Shown here in pieces: positions 22,224-31,507 of a DNA stretch of 64,000 nt. Position 1 is the stretch's first letter. Each line of letters opens with the position of its first letter. Under the pieces are notes generated by a model, which was given only the letters and a program-made list of their open reading frames with translations, was not told where the DNA came from and did not search any database. The translations under genes were made by a program, and so were the position numbers. The DNA comes from Nageia nagi (Eukaryota; Pinophyta), in contig JBITNC010000002.1 in the NCBI GenBank assembly GCA_050084985.1, forward strand, positions 21,886,001 to 21,950,000, given 5' to 3'.

Positions 22224-22706
22224 TATTAGAATTTGTAATGAAATATTGTGAATATCTAAACTCCTTGTAAATTCAATTAATCACTTAAGGGTATGTAGAT
22301 AGCTTAAGGGATTAATTGAATTCTTTAATATGTAGAATTTGACTTTACCAAAGTGGTTAGTTGGTAGGTTAAAGTTAGGTGATACATTTATTGTAACCAT
22401 AACCTTACCCTTGGGTTAAAGGGAGGTTAGGGAGGTGCTCTCAAGCTATAAATAGAAGGCCTCTCCTCTTGTAACATAACTAAGTTTTTGGAGTAAGATT
22501 ACTCTACTAGTTGTGTAGGAGAGGAAGAGTATAGTTGTAAGAGGGGCATACTTGAGAATTGAGATACTAGTTGTGGATGTACTCCCAAGGAGGGAGGAAC
22601 CACATTACACTTGTATTATCTTGTGTGATTGTGTTATCTTGTGTATGATTGAGTTTCCTAGTCTTAGGTCCTTGAGGATTTGTTTAGATCTAGTCTAAAT
22701 CCTTCA
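22224..22706 (+). repeat. 5' LTR of the plus-strand copia
   Basis: This 483-bp LTR carries the inverted repeat CCCTTGGGTTAAAGGG at 22408-22423 and a TATAAATA box at 22447-22454, followed about 25 bp later by the likely start region. It ends CCTTCA. The first dinucleotide is TA, so one terminal base has mutated after insertion. Confidence 0.95.
22447..22454 (+). promoter_or_regulatory. LTR TATA box
   Basis: TATAAATA in the 5' LTR, identical in the 3' LTR (30942-30949). Equivalent boxes occur at 17771-17778 (minus), 31719-31725 and 55260-55267 in the other copia LTRs, always 20-70 bp downstream of the CCCTT/AAGGG inverted repeat. Confidence 0.75.
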
Positions 22707-22708
22707 AT

Positions 22709-22720
22709 TGGTATCAGAGC
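22709..22720 (+). other. tRNA-iMet primer binding site
   Basis: TGGTATCAGAGC lies 2 bp after the 5' LTR and matches exactly the complement of the plant initiator methionine tRNA 3' end used by most plant copia elements. Confidence 0.95.
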
Positions 22721-22799
22721 TTGGTGTGGAAGCTCTTCTTCTTGGTGTAGAAGCTCTTCTTGGTGTAGAAGCTCTTCTTGGTGTGGAAACTCTTCTTTT
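22721..22799 (+). repeat. 18-bp minisatellite next to the primer site
   Basis: The unit TTGGTGTAGAAGCTCTTC occurs about four times, starting directly at the end of the primer site. The copies at 17486 and 55513 have one or two diverged units here. The open frame it creates is a by-product of the 18-bp period. Confidence 0.85.
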
Positions 22800-23455
22800 G
22801 ATGTTGAAGCTACATCTTGGTGATCCTTCTTCATTCCTCATCTTACACTCCATTGGTGAGGTAAATTCCAAGAGAAGGTATAAATATCCTCCTCATTTGG
22901 TTATTTTATGGATTATTGCATTAGATACTAACATATTTTGTGAGATATTGGAGCTTATTTCTTGTAAAATATGATTAAAATGACAATGCAAGTATTTTTT
23001 TTCCTATACTAACCTCTTATGTTAGTAGCATTTTTTTTTACAAAAATGCTTAATACATGATATACCTTTTTTTAAGAGGATACTATGAAATGCAAATATT
23101 TTTACTAACATTTTGTTTGTTAGTAGCAACTAATTTCTTGAGGTTTACTTTTCTTGTTTAAAGTAAACACAAGTGAAAGTTAATTTATTATATTGAACTT
23201 AAATGTATGTGTTGGTTCAATTATTTGATTAAATACCAATATATGATGAAAAATTGCAATATATACTAACATTTTTTTAGAATTATGTTATTACTATTTG
23301 CTTAAAAATAGTAATATATTATCGTGAAATTTCTCATATATACTACCATTAGTGAGTTATTGATATGTTACTAAGCAAAGGCATGAACATTTACAAAAAA
23401 AATTAGAGAGGAGGACAATTTGTTTTTTGAGTTTTATTACAAAATTTCAAAGGCT

Positions 23456-23457
<2 letters not shown>

Positions 23458-23509
<52 letters not shown>

Positions 23510-23512
23510 TTT
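23458..23512. repeat. (AT)n microsatellite followed by a T run
   Basis: About 17 AT units (23458-23491) run into about 21 T residues (23492-23512), with a short second (AT) stretch near 23537-23548. It lies in the copia leader. Confidence 0.95.
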
Positions 23513-23775
23513 GTTTAAAATATAATCAAAAAATTTATATATATATATTATATCAAACGTTTAAATTTGGGGGGGTCACGATTAAAAATAAATTAAACCA
23601 TATAAAGAATTTATTAAATAAATTACAAATCTGGGGGGGATAAAACAAATAATGGTGCACCTTTGGTGGCTCCTCCCGCCCGCCTCCACCTCCACGCATG
23701 CGATCTCTGGTGGCTCCTCCCACTTGCCTCCACCTCCACACGCATGATCTCTCCTCCCAGCAATGATCACAAAAT

Positions 23776-24348
23776 CTGCACAAACTGGATATGATAGCAA
23801 CTGTTAATGATGTCTACAGTAATGTGTTACAAAAGTTGTCTCTGCCAAATGGTGTTGAAACTCAAATTGAGGATGTAAACAGTAAGAAGATGGAGTATAA
23901 GGATAATGGAAAGCATGGTCAAAATGCATGAATAACCTCCATTAGTGGAAGCCTGGAAAGGTAGGACATTGACACCAGATTGGACAGCAGTGAAGAGTCA
24001 AAGAATATTGGACAGTCTGATTGTAGTTTGTATTATATGCTACGGAAGCATTTTTCAGAGCCACAATCTCTAAAGATGCATAGAGTAGTAGCTTGTGCAA
24101 TTGTGCTTTCTAAGGAGAATGTATCAGAGTGCCTTACTTTGTTTTCTATTGGAAGAGATGGCTTCATCAAGGTGTACTCCATTTCAGATGGGCTTCAATT
24201 ACGTTCTACAAAATTAGGAGGTTTACCATTATCTTCACTTGCTTTGGCTAAAAGCATGGAAGCTTATCCTGTTGTCCTTGCAAGTTTTTTTGACAATTGT
24301 GTTTATGCTTATTCGATAGACTATGGTCGTGCACTTGGAAAGTTAAAA
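23776..24348 (+). pseudogene. Captured host gene fragment, BEACH/WD40-like (FAN-type?)
   Basis: One frame runs for about 190 codons with only two stops (near 23929 and 23962) and looks like ordinary cellular protein, not retroelement. From about 23980 it reads YYMLRKHFSEP, LTLFSIGRDGFIKVYSISDG, LRSTKLGGLPLSSLALAKS and DNCVYAYSIDYGRALGKL. The 'GRDG.IKVYS..DG' and 'DN.VYAYS.DYGR' strings are WD40 blades, and the second resembles the C-terminal WD repeats of BEACH-domain proteins of the FAN/NSMAF kind. The match stops abruptly at 24348. No intron is evident, so the piece may have been copied from mRNA. It lies in sense inside the copia's presumed leader intron. The WD40 call is firm; the exact parent gene is inference. 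Confidence 0.6.
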
Positions 24349-24379
24349 TATGGAGCCTGGATGAAGGTAGAAGTGCTTG

Positions 24380-24760
24380 GTCCTCAACTTTTGGCATCTC
24401 CCTCTGCGTGCGACCTCTCCTCCACTTCTCTACCCTAGCGTCCAATAATCGCAAGATATGACCACAGCGTTTCATGGAATTCAAAGATCATAGGATATGC
24501 ACCCAAATGGCTTTCCCAACTATGCATAATACGATTTAATGTAGCAAGTCTGCGAGCCCCTATTTTTTAACATGACCCTCCTCCCTCACTGCCCTGAAGT
24601 CGCGCATTAGGTGGTCAAACACTGACTGGCCGCCCCATGTGACCTCCACCACCCTACGTGGCCTCCTCCTACCACCTTCACCTCCCTTCTACACACTTTG
24701 GTCTCCCCTACCACCTCTGCCCAGCCTCTTCACCTCCATGAGGCTTACACATGGCCCTTT
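24380..24760 (+). other. GC-rich island in the leader of the plus-strand copia
   Basis: A C-rich, CACC/CTCC-repeating stretch directly follows the captured gene fragment. A matching one precedes it (about 23640-23760, with two near-identical TGGTGGCTCCTCCC words at about 23665 and 23709). No protein is recognised. Equivalent islands occur in the leaders at 16600-16950, 32820-33010 and 56140-56520. Confidence 0.65.
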
Positions 24761-25084
24761 AAATTTTTTTTTGTCAACTATAGTTGTTGAGCCTTAATTT
24801 TTTTACCCACTACAAATTTGATTTGATTTTTTTCTTTAAAGTTTAGGTCAAATTAAATATTTAAGGGATTTTTCCTGCAAACCTATGATATTTTTAAGTA
24901 AACAAAGGCTATATTTACTTAAAATACATATCTCCAAGACCCTTTTTAGGGATAACCCCTTAAGTGAAAAGTAGGAAGGAACCATACTTAAACACAATTT
25001 TTTTTAGCATCCAAGTTGTTAGCACTTTAAGTAAAAATGGGGGGGATTTTTATAATTTTTTACTTAAATCTTTATGGATCTTGC

Positions 25085-25215
25085 ATGCTAAATAGATCTT
25101 GCATGCGAAGTTTATAATGCATGCCTCTCTTAGTACTTAAATTTTTAAAGTTAAATAATGCATGATGCATGTTTAACACTTAATTTTAAGTCATGGACTA
25201 ATACATGTTTAAGTT
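25085..25215 (+). repeat. CATGCA-rich array in the copia leader
   Basis: TTGCATGCTAAAT, TTGCATGCGAAG, AATGCATGCCTC and ATGCATGATGCATG occur within about 130 bp, separated by TTAAGT-type spacers. It corresponds to arrays at 15645-15810 (minus) and 57045-57315. Confidence 0.8.
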
Positions 25216-25469
25216 ATGGATTAATGCTAAATAGGACTTAGCATTTGTAAAATTCATTATTTTTGAACTTGAGCAAAAATATGAAAAATGTAAAAGTCCT
25301 TTAGGGGTTAGTACAAAACCCATTGGACTCTTAAGGTTTCAAGTTCGTGTGGATGAAGTATTTTCACTTTACTTTATATTTTTTGCACATTTGCTTGATA
25401 CTTGCAAATATGCAAAATATTGAAAGTAACCCCTAAAATGAATACATCCACACATATTTTTCCACAACA

Positions 25470-25870
25470 TCACTTGTTTGGGGAGCCACGAGGTGAGGAC
25501 AGGGTAGACTGGAGCCTTTTTAGTCCGAAGACCCAAGTGGTGGTAAGTCTATCTTAATTGCCCCTAAGACCTCTCTTGGATTGGACATAACTCTATTAGG
25601 TGGACAGGCATGTGTGTAGTGATACCACATGTCCGTATGTCCATTCAGGGATTATCCTAATAACCTAGGAGGAAAACTAAAAACCTTAATCAAGATAATT
25701 AAAATGGTCGGTCCAAGATACGTCGAATCCTTGGAAAATAGTTAGTACTTCTCCTTATGAGAGTATATTACTGACCAAGGTGAATTGGTTGAGGATTGGT
25801 AGTACCTGGGCTCCACCTTGCGGGCATCCAGGTGAAGGCCTAATTCTATACAAGAAAACAACCCCAACTT
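25470..25870 (+). repeat. Conserved leader block upstream of gag, plus-strand copia
   Basis: This block is shared, in the same order, with 57560-57960 and with 14990-15370 (reverse complement). It begins at the 'TGTTTGGGGAGCCACGAGG' region, passes GTGTGTAGTGATACCACATG and ends at GGTGAAGGCCTAATT. It is non-coding. Confidence 0.75.
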
Positions 25871-26001
25871 TATCCTTCTACGGATCGTGGTTAATAAGTT
25901 TGCACATGTGGGACATGTTTGCTTATTAGATGTTTTATATGTATAGATGGAAAATTGTAAAAGTTTGCATTCTTATTGCATATTTACTCTTTTTTGTAGC
26001 A

Positions 26002-26960
26002 ATGGTTGAAACCTTCATTCCCAAGCATATACTTGACGGTTCCAACTTTGGAATATGGGAACCTCGTATGAAAGCCAAGTTACAAGAAAGGAAGTTGTGG
26101 CAGACAGTTAGTGAAGACTTGGTTGCTCCTAACGATGAGAAGGCTCTTAAAGTATACAACTCAAAGAATGAGTTAGCAACTTCAATGATTTATCGTGCAG
26201 TTTCAGATGATGTCCTTCTCATGATCTCTTCATCAACTTCAGCAAAGGAAGCTTGGGATAGGCTAAAAAAAATTTACCTTAGGTCCAAATTTTCAAAGAG
26301 GTTCACCATTCTATAAAAGTTGTTGCAATATCGACAAAGTGAAGATGAAAGTGCCTCCATCTACTTGAACAAAATCATTGACCTCAGGACACAACTGGTT
26401 GGTTGTGGGTGCAACTGGATCAATGATGAGTTCATGGTCTTCATCATTCTTCAAAGCCTTACTACAAAGTTCAGTAACTTTGTCACAGTTATGGAAACAA
26501 GGCTCGATGATGAAGAAGATGTCATCTCACTTGATAACCTTTCTAGACTCCTTCTGAAGCATGATGAAACTTTGAACAAGAAAATGTTGAACCTTTCCCC
26601 AAAGGACAGTAGCATTGCTCTAGGAGCAACCAAAACTCCTTTCAAGAAAAAGTTCAAACATTATAAATTCAAAGATAACAAGTCCTCATCTACCTTCAAG
26701 AAGTATGACAAAAAGGGCAACAATCATGGCAACTACAGGCAAAGGAATGACAAAACTGGATCAAGCAATCCAACACCTCAAGAAAAGTTTGATGGAAATT
26801 GTAACTTTTGTGGCATCTTTGGGCACAAAGAGTATGATTGTCGCAAAAAGAAATTTGCTCAAAAAGGCAAGGGAAATGCAAATGTGAGAAATTTCAATAA
26901 TAGAAAGAAGAACAAGCATACTGCTACTGTTGCCTACTACTCAATGACTCAAACTATTTC
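26002..26960 (+). pseudogene. Copia gag (capsid and nucleocapsid)
   Basis: The ATG at 26002 is chosen because it follows the presumed splice acceptor and begins MVETFIPKHILDGSNFGIWE, the DUF4219-type start of copia Gag. The UBN2 capsid region follows (about residues 30-190). The nucleocapsid knuckle CNFCGIFGHKEYDC at 26800-26841 has all four zinc ligands in C-x2-C-x4-H-x4-C spacing. Basic, lysine- and asparagine-rich segments flank the knuckle. One TAA (26314-26316) interrupts the frame; the copy at 58241 has glutamine (CAA) there, so the stop is a C-to-T change. Gag would form the particle that packages element RNA. It is fused in frame to pol. Confidence 0.92.
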
Positions 26961-29890
26961 AAATGATTGGATTATTGATTCAGGATGCACTAATCACATT
27001 TGTTATGAAAAGGATAAGTTTGAAAACTTTCGTAAGTACAAAAAGGATGCAGTTGTGATAGGTGATAATATAGTCCTTGATGTTCAAGGAATAGGGAGTG
27101 TGAAGATTCATGGAAAGACTCTTGATAATGTCTTTTATGTGCCTAAACTAAGGATGAATCTCATCTCCGTAATTCAGATTACAATGAAAGGATGCTCATT
27201 TGAGTTTACCTCACACTCCAGGTGTGTTAAGAAAGGACTTGCCACCTTGATGAAAGGATCAGTAAAGGATGACCTTTATATTGTAGACCAAGTACCTTCA
27301 AAGATTTGTCTTGCTACAAATGTTTGTTCAAAGGGTAATCTTTGGCATCAATGATTAGGGCACCTTAACCACAAAAGGACTTGTGGAAGGTTTACCTAAT
27401 ATTTCACCCACAATTGGTTTATGTGAAAGATGCATTCTAGGAAAGATGAATAGGCAAAAGTTTGAAAAAGATAAGGCAACTCGGGCTACTTGTCCTCTTC
27501 AGCTTGTGCATTCAGATTTGATGGGTCTATTTCAGACTAAGTCTCTAGGGGGAGCTTCTTATGTTCTGACCTTCATTGATGACTTCAGTAGGATGACATT
27601 TGGTTATCTACTTGAGCACAAGGATCAAACTTTTGACAGGTTTAAAGACTTCAAAGCACTTATTGAAAATCAAACTGATTTTAAAATCAAGATGCTAAGA
27701 TCTGATAATGGGGGTGAGTATAATAGCAATAAGTTTAACAATTATTGTGTTAAACATGGGATTAAGTGACAATTCACAATCCCTTACACCCCTCAGCAAA
27801 ATGGAGTTGTTGAAAGGAAGAATCTCACCATTATGGAAATGGCAAGATGCATGTTGGGTAACCTTCCTAGTTTCTTATGGGGAGAAGCCATTCACACTGC
27901 TATTCATACCCTAAATAGGTGTCCTACTAAAGCAGTTGAAGGTAAAACTCCATATGAAGCATGGATAGGAAAGAAACCTAACCTCTCACACTTCAGGGTC
28001 TTCAGTTGTTATGCATTTGCCTTCATTACCTCAGAGAAAAGAAAGAAGCTAGACAAAAGATCAGAAAAATGCATCTTTGTGGGGTATGATAATCAACATA
28101 GAGGTTACAGGTTCTATTCCTCATCCCATAAAATAGTCTTTATTTCTAGGGATGTCAAGTTCAATGAACTTTCTGAGGATACGACCTCTCATGCTGAGGT
28201 GTCTGATACAGATGATTCTTCGCCTACACCTAACTGGTTGGATGATCATGTAGAGAAGTCACCACAAGAGAAAAATTCTCCAGCATAGAGAATTACAAGG
28301 AGTATGACCTTGAATAACTCTTTATTTGCCAAAATTGATAATATGCATGAGCCATCAACCTTCAAAGAAGCTTCCAAACAAGAGCGTTGGATGGAAGCTA
28401 TGAAAGTTGAGTATGAGGCGCTCATGAAAAATGAAACTTGGGATTTGGTTCCTTATCCCAATGAGAAAAATGTGATTGGCAATAAATGGATATACAAGGT
28501 CAACTACAATTCTGATGGAAAAATTGAAAAATACAAAGCAAGGTTAGTGGCCAAAGGATTCGCTTAGAAATATGGTATTGATTATGAGGAAACCTTTGCT
28601 CCTGTGGCCAAGATGCCTACTGTTAGAATAATCCTTACTCTTTCTGCAGCTCAAGGATGGAAAGCTTTTCAACTTGATGTCAAGAGTGCATTTCTCAATG
28701 GTGACTTGGATGTAGAAATCTACATGAATCAACCATAAGGATTTATTCCAGAAGGAAAAGAGTCTCTTGTGTGTAAGCTAAAGAAGTCTTTGTATGGACT
28801 TAAGCAAGCACCTAGAGCATGGTACAAGAAAATTTTAGGATTCTTTACAGATATTGGTTTTTCCAAGTGCTTCTCCGATTCAGATCTCTATGTACTCAAT
28901 CAAGGAAAAGACATGGTCTTAATTCTCCTTTATGTGGATGATCTTCTCATAACTGGTAATAATATTGAAATCATCCAAGAGTGCATCTCCAAACTAAAGG
29001 CAACATTTGAAATGACTGATCTAGGTCTATTACATTACTATCTTGGGATGCAAGTATACCAACACAAAGATTGTACTTATCTTAATCAATCTAAGTATAT
29101 ATCAGACATCTTGCAAAAGTTTGGAATGGAGGAGTGTAAATATGCTACAATACCTATTTATCTTGGAATCATTGTATCACTGAGCTCAGATTCTTAGTTG
29201 GCTGATGCTACAGCTTATAGGCAATTGATTGGTATTCTTCTGTATCTGACTATCTCTCGACCTGATATTGCCTTTGCAGTGAATCTGATGGCATGATTCA
29301 TGCAAAAACCATATGTTGAACACCTCAATGCTGTTAAGCAAATCTTGAGGTATGTTGTAGGGATAAAGGATCTTACTCTTAAGTATTCCAAAGTGCCCTT
29401 GATTATTCTCTCTGGGTTCTCAGATTCTAATTATGGGGGAGATAGAGATGATAGGAAGTCAACCTCTACTTATGTGTTTAGCATTGGTTCAGGTGCTATC
29501 TCTTGGGCTTCTAAGAAGCAACCTACTGTGACTCTTTCTACCACCAAAGCTGAATATCGAGCCATGTCTGTTGCTGCCCAAGATGCTATTTGGTTGAGGC
29601 ATCTTCTGAACAAAATTGGGTATAAGCAAAATGGCCCATCTCTTATTTCTTCAAACAATCAATCAGCTATCTCTTTGGCTAAGAATCTTGTGTTCCATCA
29701 GAGAACCAAACATGTGGAAATCCAAGCCCATTTAATCAGGGAGAAGGTTCTAGATGACATCATACACTTGCAGTATTATCCATCTACTAAAAACTCCATT
29801 GATTTGTTCACCAAGCCCCTTCCTAAAGCTCAATTCAGCAAGCTTAGGGATTCTCTCAGGTTGGTGAAGTTGCCCTCAAGGGGAGTGAAG
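26960..29890 (+). pseudogene. Copia pol: protease, integrase, reverse transcriptase, RNase H
   Basis: Protease: WIIDSGCTNHIC, with the catalytic DSG starting at 26977. The GAG-pre-integrase segment (LWHQ..GHLNH) carries a TGA (27352) and a frameshift near 27375. Integrase (about 27383-28290): zinc-site remnant, then D, D and E in VHSDLMG, RSDNGGEY and PQQNGVVERKN. Reverse transcriptase (28304-29200): KNETWDLV, KARLVAKGFA, QLDVKSAFLNGDL, YGLKQAPRAW and the catalytic LLYVDDLLITG. RNase H (29300-29890): DSNYGGD, RKSTSTYVF and KAEYRAM, ending IDLFTKPLPKAQF. Order PR-IN-RT-RH defines Ty1/copia. Further stops lie at 27767, 28286, 28565, 28736, 29195 and 29294. Catalytic residues are otherwise intact, so inactivation is recent. 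Confidence 0.95.
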
Positions 29891-29950
29891 TTTAAACTTT
29901 TGTTAGTGATGACAACTTCACCTCTAAGAGGCCTGTTTGATTGTACATTC

Positions 29951-30225
29951 TATACCTCTGTGGTAAGTTTGCTCTGTGTGACAAACTTGTTGTACAATTG
30001 TTGTTATAGAGTGTTGATTATTTTATACCTCAGTGGTAAGTTTGCTCTACGTGACAAACTTATTATACATTTTATACCTCCATGGTAAGTTTGCTCTGCG
30101 TGAGAAACTTGTACAAATTTTGAGCATATAATTAATATACCTCCGTGGTAAGTTTACTCTGTGTGAGGAACTTGTTGTACATTCTAGACCTCTGTGGTGA
30201 GTTTGCTCTACGTGAGAAACTTATT
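29951..30225 (+). repeat. Five tandem hairpin units in the copia 3' region
   Basis: The unit ACCTCYGTGGTAAGTTTG and its continuation recur five times at irregular spacing of 49-73 bp. Each contains a 24-nt inverted repeat (29965-29988, 30038-30061, 30087-30110, 30150-30173, 30199-30222) of form AAGTTTG-N10-CAAACTT. Stem changes are largely compensated or use G-U pairs. One equivalent hairpin, with AAGTTC/GAACTT arms, lies in the minus-strand copia at 10808-10831. Confidence 0.9.
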
Positions 30226-30706
30226 GCACAATTTTTATGCTCTATTAAAAATCAACACATGTCTATATACAATAGGTGACTATGAATGATGGCTTGGCAT
30301 CTCTGTGATGACTTATAGTGCACCATTGATCAGGTATTTATAATATGGCATTATTTGATTCTCTTATTTGAATATATGATGCATCTAACTGATTTTGTTC
30401 ATGAGTTGCTTGTAGCATGCATGATCTTTTTCAGAAATGCAGGTTACTCACCTTGTGTAAGCAAGCTCATGGAGACTCACATGTCAGCTTAAAGTTGATC
30501 GACTACTATGTACAGTGAAACTAGTTGTGGTTAATGATTGTATTGTAAACCATTTTTTATCAAATGGTAATGTAGTGAGTCTCATACTAGTTCTCAAAAA
30601 AAGATTCTCAAATATGTAAATGTTCTCATCTCCACTTGTATTCCTATGGAGGAGAACTCTCTCTTACTCTCTCTCTTCTCTCTTCTACGCTCTATCCCGA
30701 TATTGC
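30226..30706 (+). other. 3' untranslated region of the plus-strand copia
   Basis: Non-coding region between the hairpin repeats and the polypurine tract. Parts match the equivalent region of the minus-strand copia (10250-10650), including the area of GACTTATAGTGCACCATTGA at about 30308. A CT-rich stretch lies at 30655-30690. Confidence 0.7.
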
Positions 30707-30709
30707 ATT

Positions 30710-30718
30710 AAGGGGGAG
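30710..30718 (+). other. Polypurine tract of the plus-strand copia
   Basis: AAGGGGGAG ends directly at the 3' LTR, as required for the plus-strand DNA primer. Confidence 0.9.
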
Positions 30719-31200
30719 TGTTAGAATTTGTAATGAAATATTGTGAATATCTAAACTCCTTGTAAATTCAATTAATCACTTAAGGGTATGTAGATACCTT
30801 AAGGGATTAATTGAATTCTTTAATATGTAGAATTTGACTTTACCAAAGTGGTTAGTTGGTAGGTTAAAGTTAGGTGATACATTTATTGTAACCCTAACCT
30901 TACCCTTGGGTTAAAGGGAGGTTAGGGAGGTGCTCTCAAGCTATAAATAGAGGGCCTCTCCTCTTGTAACATAACTAAGTTTTTGGAGTAAGATTACTCT
31001 ACTAGTTGTGTAGGAGAGGAAGAGTATAGTTGTAAGAGGGGCATACTTGAGAATTGAGATACTAGTTGTGGATGTACTCCTAAGGAGGGAGGAACCACAT
31101 TACACTTGTGTTATCTTGTGTGATTGTGTTATCTTGTGTATGATTGAGTTTCCTAGTCTTAGGTCCTTGAGGATTGTTTAGATCTAGTCTAAATCCTTCA
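30719..31200 (+). repeat. 3' LTR of the plus-strand copia
   Basis: This 482-bp LTR begins TGTTAG and ends CCTTCA. It differs from the 5' LTR by about six substitutions and one missing T near its end. It is followed directly by the duplication TGAAC. Confidence 0.97.
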
Positions 31201-31507
31201 TGAACTCTCTAAGAGAATTCAATGAGTTGGTAAAAATTTGTTCATTATTTAGTCTAAATAAGTTGGTCTGCCTTTGCTTCTCTTAGTGTTTATGAGACCT
31301 TTCTCACATAGGAATACAAGAACACCGACCTCATGGGGTGACAAACATTTCAATGGTATTTAATTGAGTATAGAAAAAGTATATTCTGAAAGACTCATTT
31401 GCATTGAACTAGCATAGCCCTCATAAGAAAATCCAAAAGTAATTAGAGGGGTTTGATAACTATGAAGAAATAGAAACTATAATAAAGGGGTAACACTAGG
31501 CCTTATC
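31201..31507 (-). pseudogene. Minus-strand LINE endonuclease remnant, 5' part
   Basis: This is the other side of the copia insertion. It should carry the upstream part of the remnant at 21641-22223. The minus-strand translation gives plausible but weak coding sequence (for example NEQIFTNSLNSLRE running into the target site). I assign it mainly by position. Confidence 0.4.

Larger units (their letters stand above)
22861..25999 (+). other. Presumed leader intron of the plus-strand copia
   Basis: The 5' splice consensus GGTGAG|GTAAAT is at 22860/22861. The 3' end is a pyrimidine-rich tract with TTTTTTGTAG (AG at 25998-25999), two bases before the gag ATG at 26002. The intron would be 3139 nt. 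It contains the AT microsatellite, the gene fragment, a GC-rich island, the CATGCA array and the conserved block. Equivalent signals occur in the other copies, and splicing is inferred from that. Confidence 0.6.
22224..31200 (+). mobile_element. Structurally complete Ty1/copia element, plus strand
   Basis: The 8977-bp element has LTRs at 22224-22706 and 30719-31200, the target duplication TGAAC on both sides (22219-22223 and 31201-31205), a primer site, a leader of about 3.2 kb, gag-pol, hairpin repeats and a polypurine tract. The LTRs differ by about six substitutions and one 1-bp indel by eye, so it is the youngest complete element here. The 5' LTR begins TA instead of TG. The coding region has eight premature stops and at least one frameshift. 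Confidence 0.97.

Noticed and set aside
22707-22722. TGGTATCAGAGC as part of a tRNA gene
   Set aside because: Only the complement of the tRNA 3' end is present and it sits 2 bp after an LTR; it is a primer binding site. No cloverleaf is possible around it.
22708-22974. Open frame of 88 codons rich in GVEALL repeats
   Set aside because: It is produced by the 18-bp minisatellite next to the primer site; the period is a multiple of three so no stop arises. Related copies have no such frame.
23553-23800. Overlapping minus-strand frames across a GC-rich patch
   Set aside because: Two frames are open at once over a low-complexity G/C stretch; this is a shadow of the composition.
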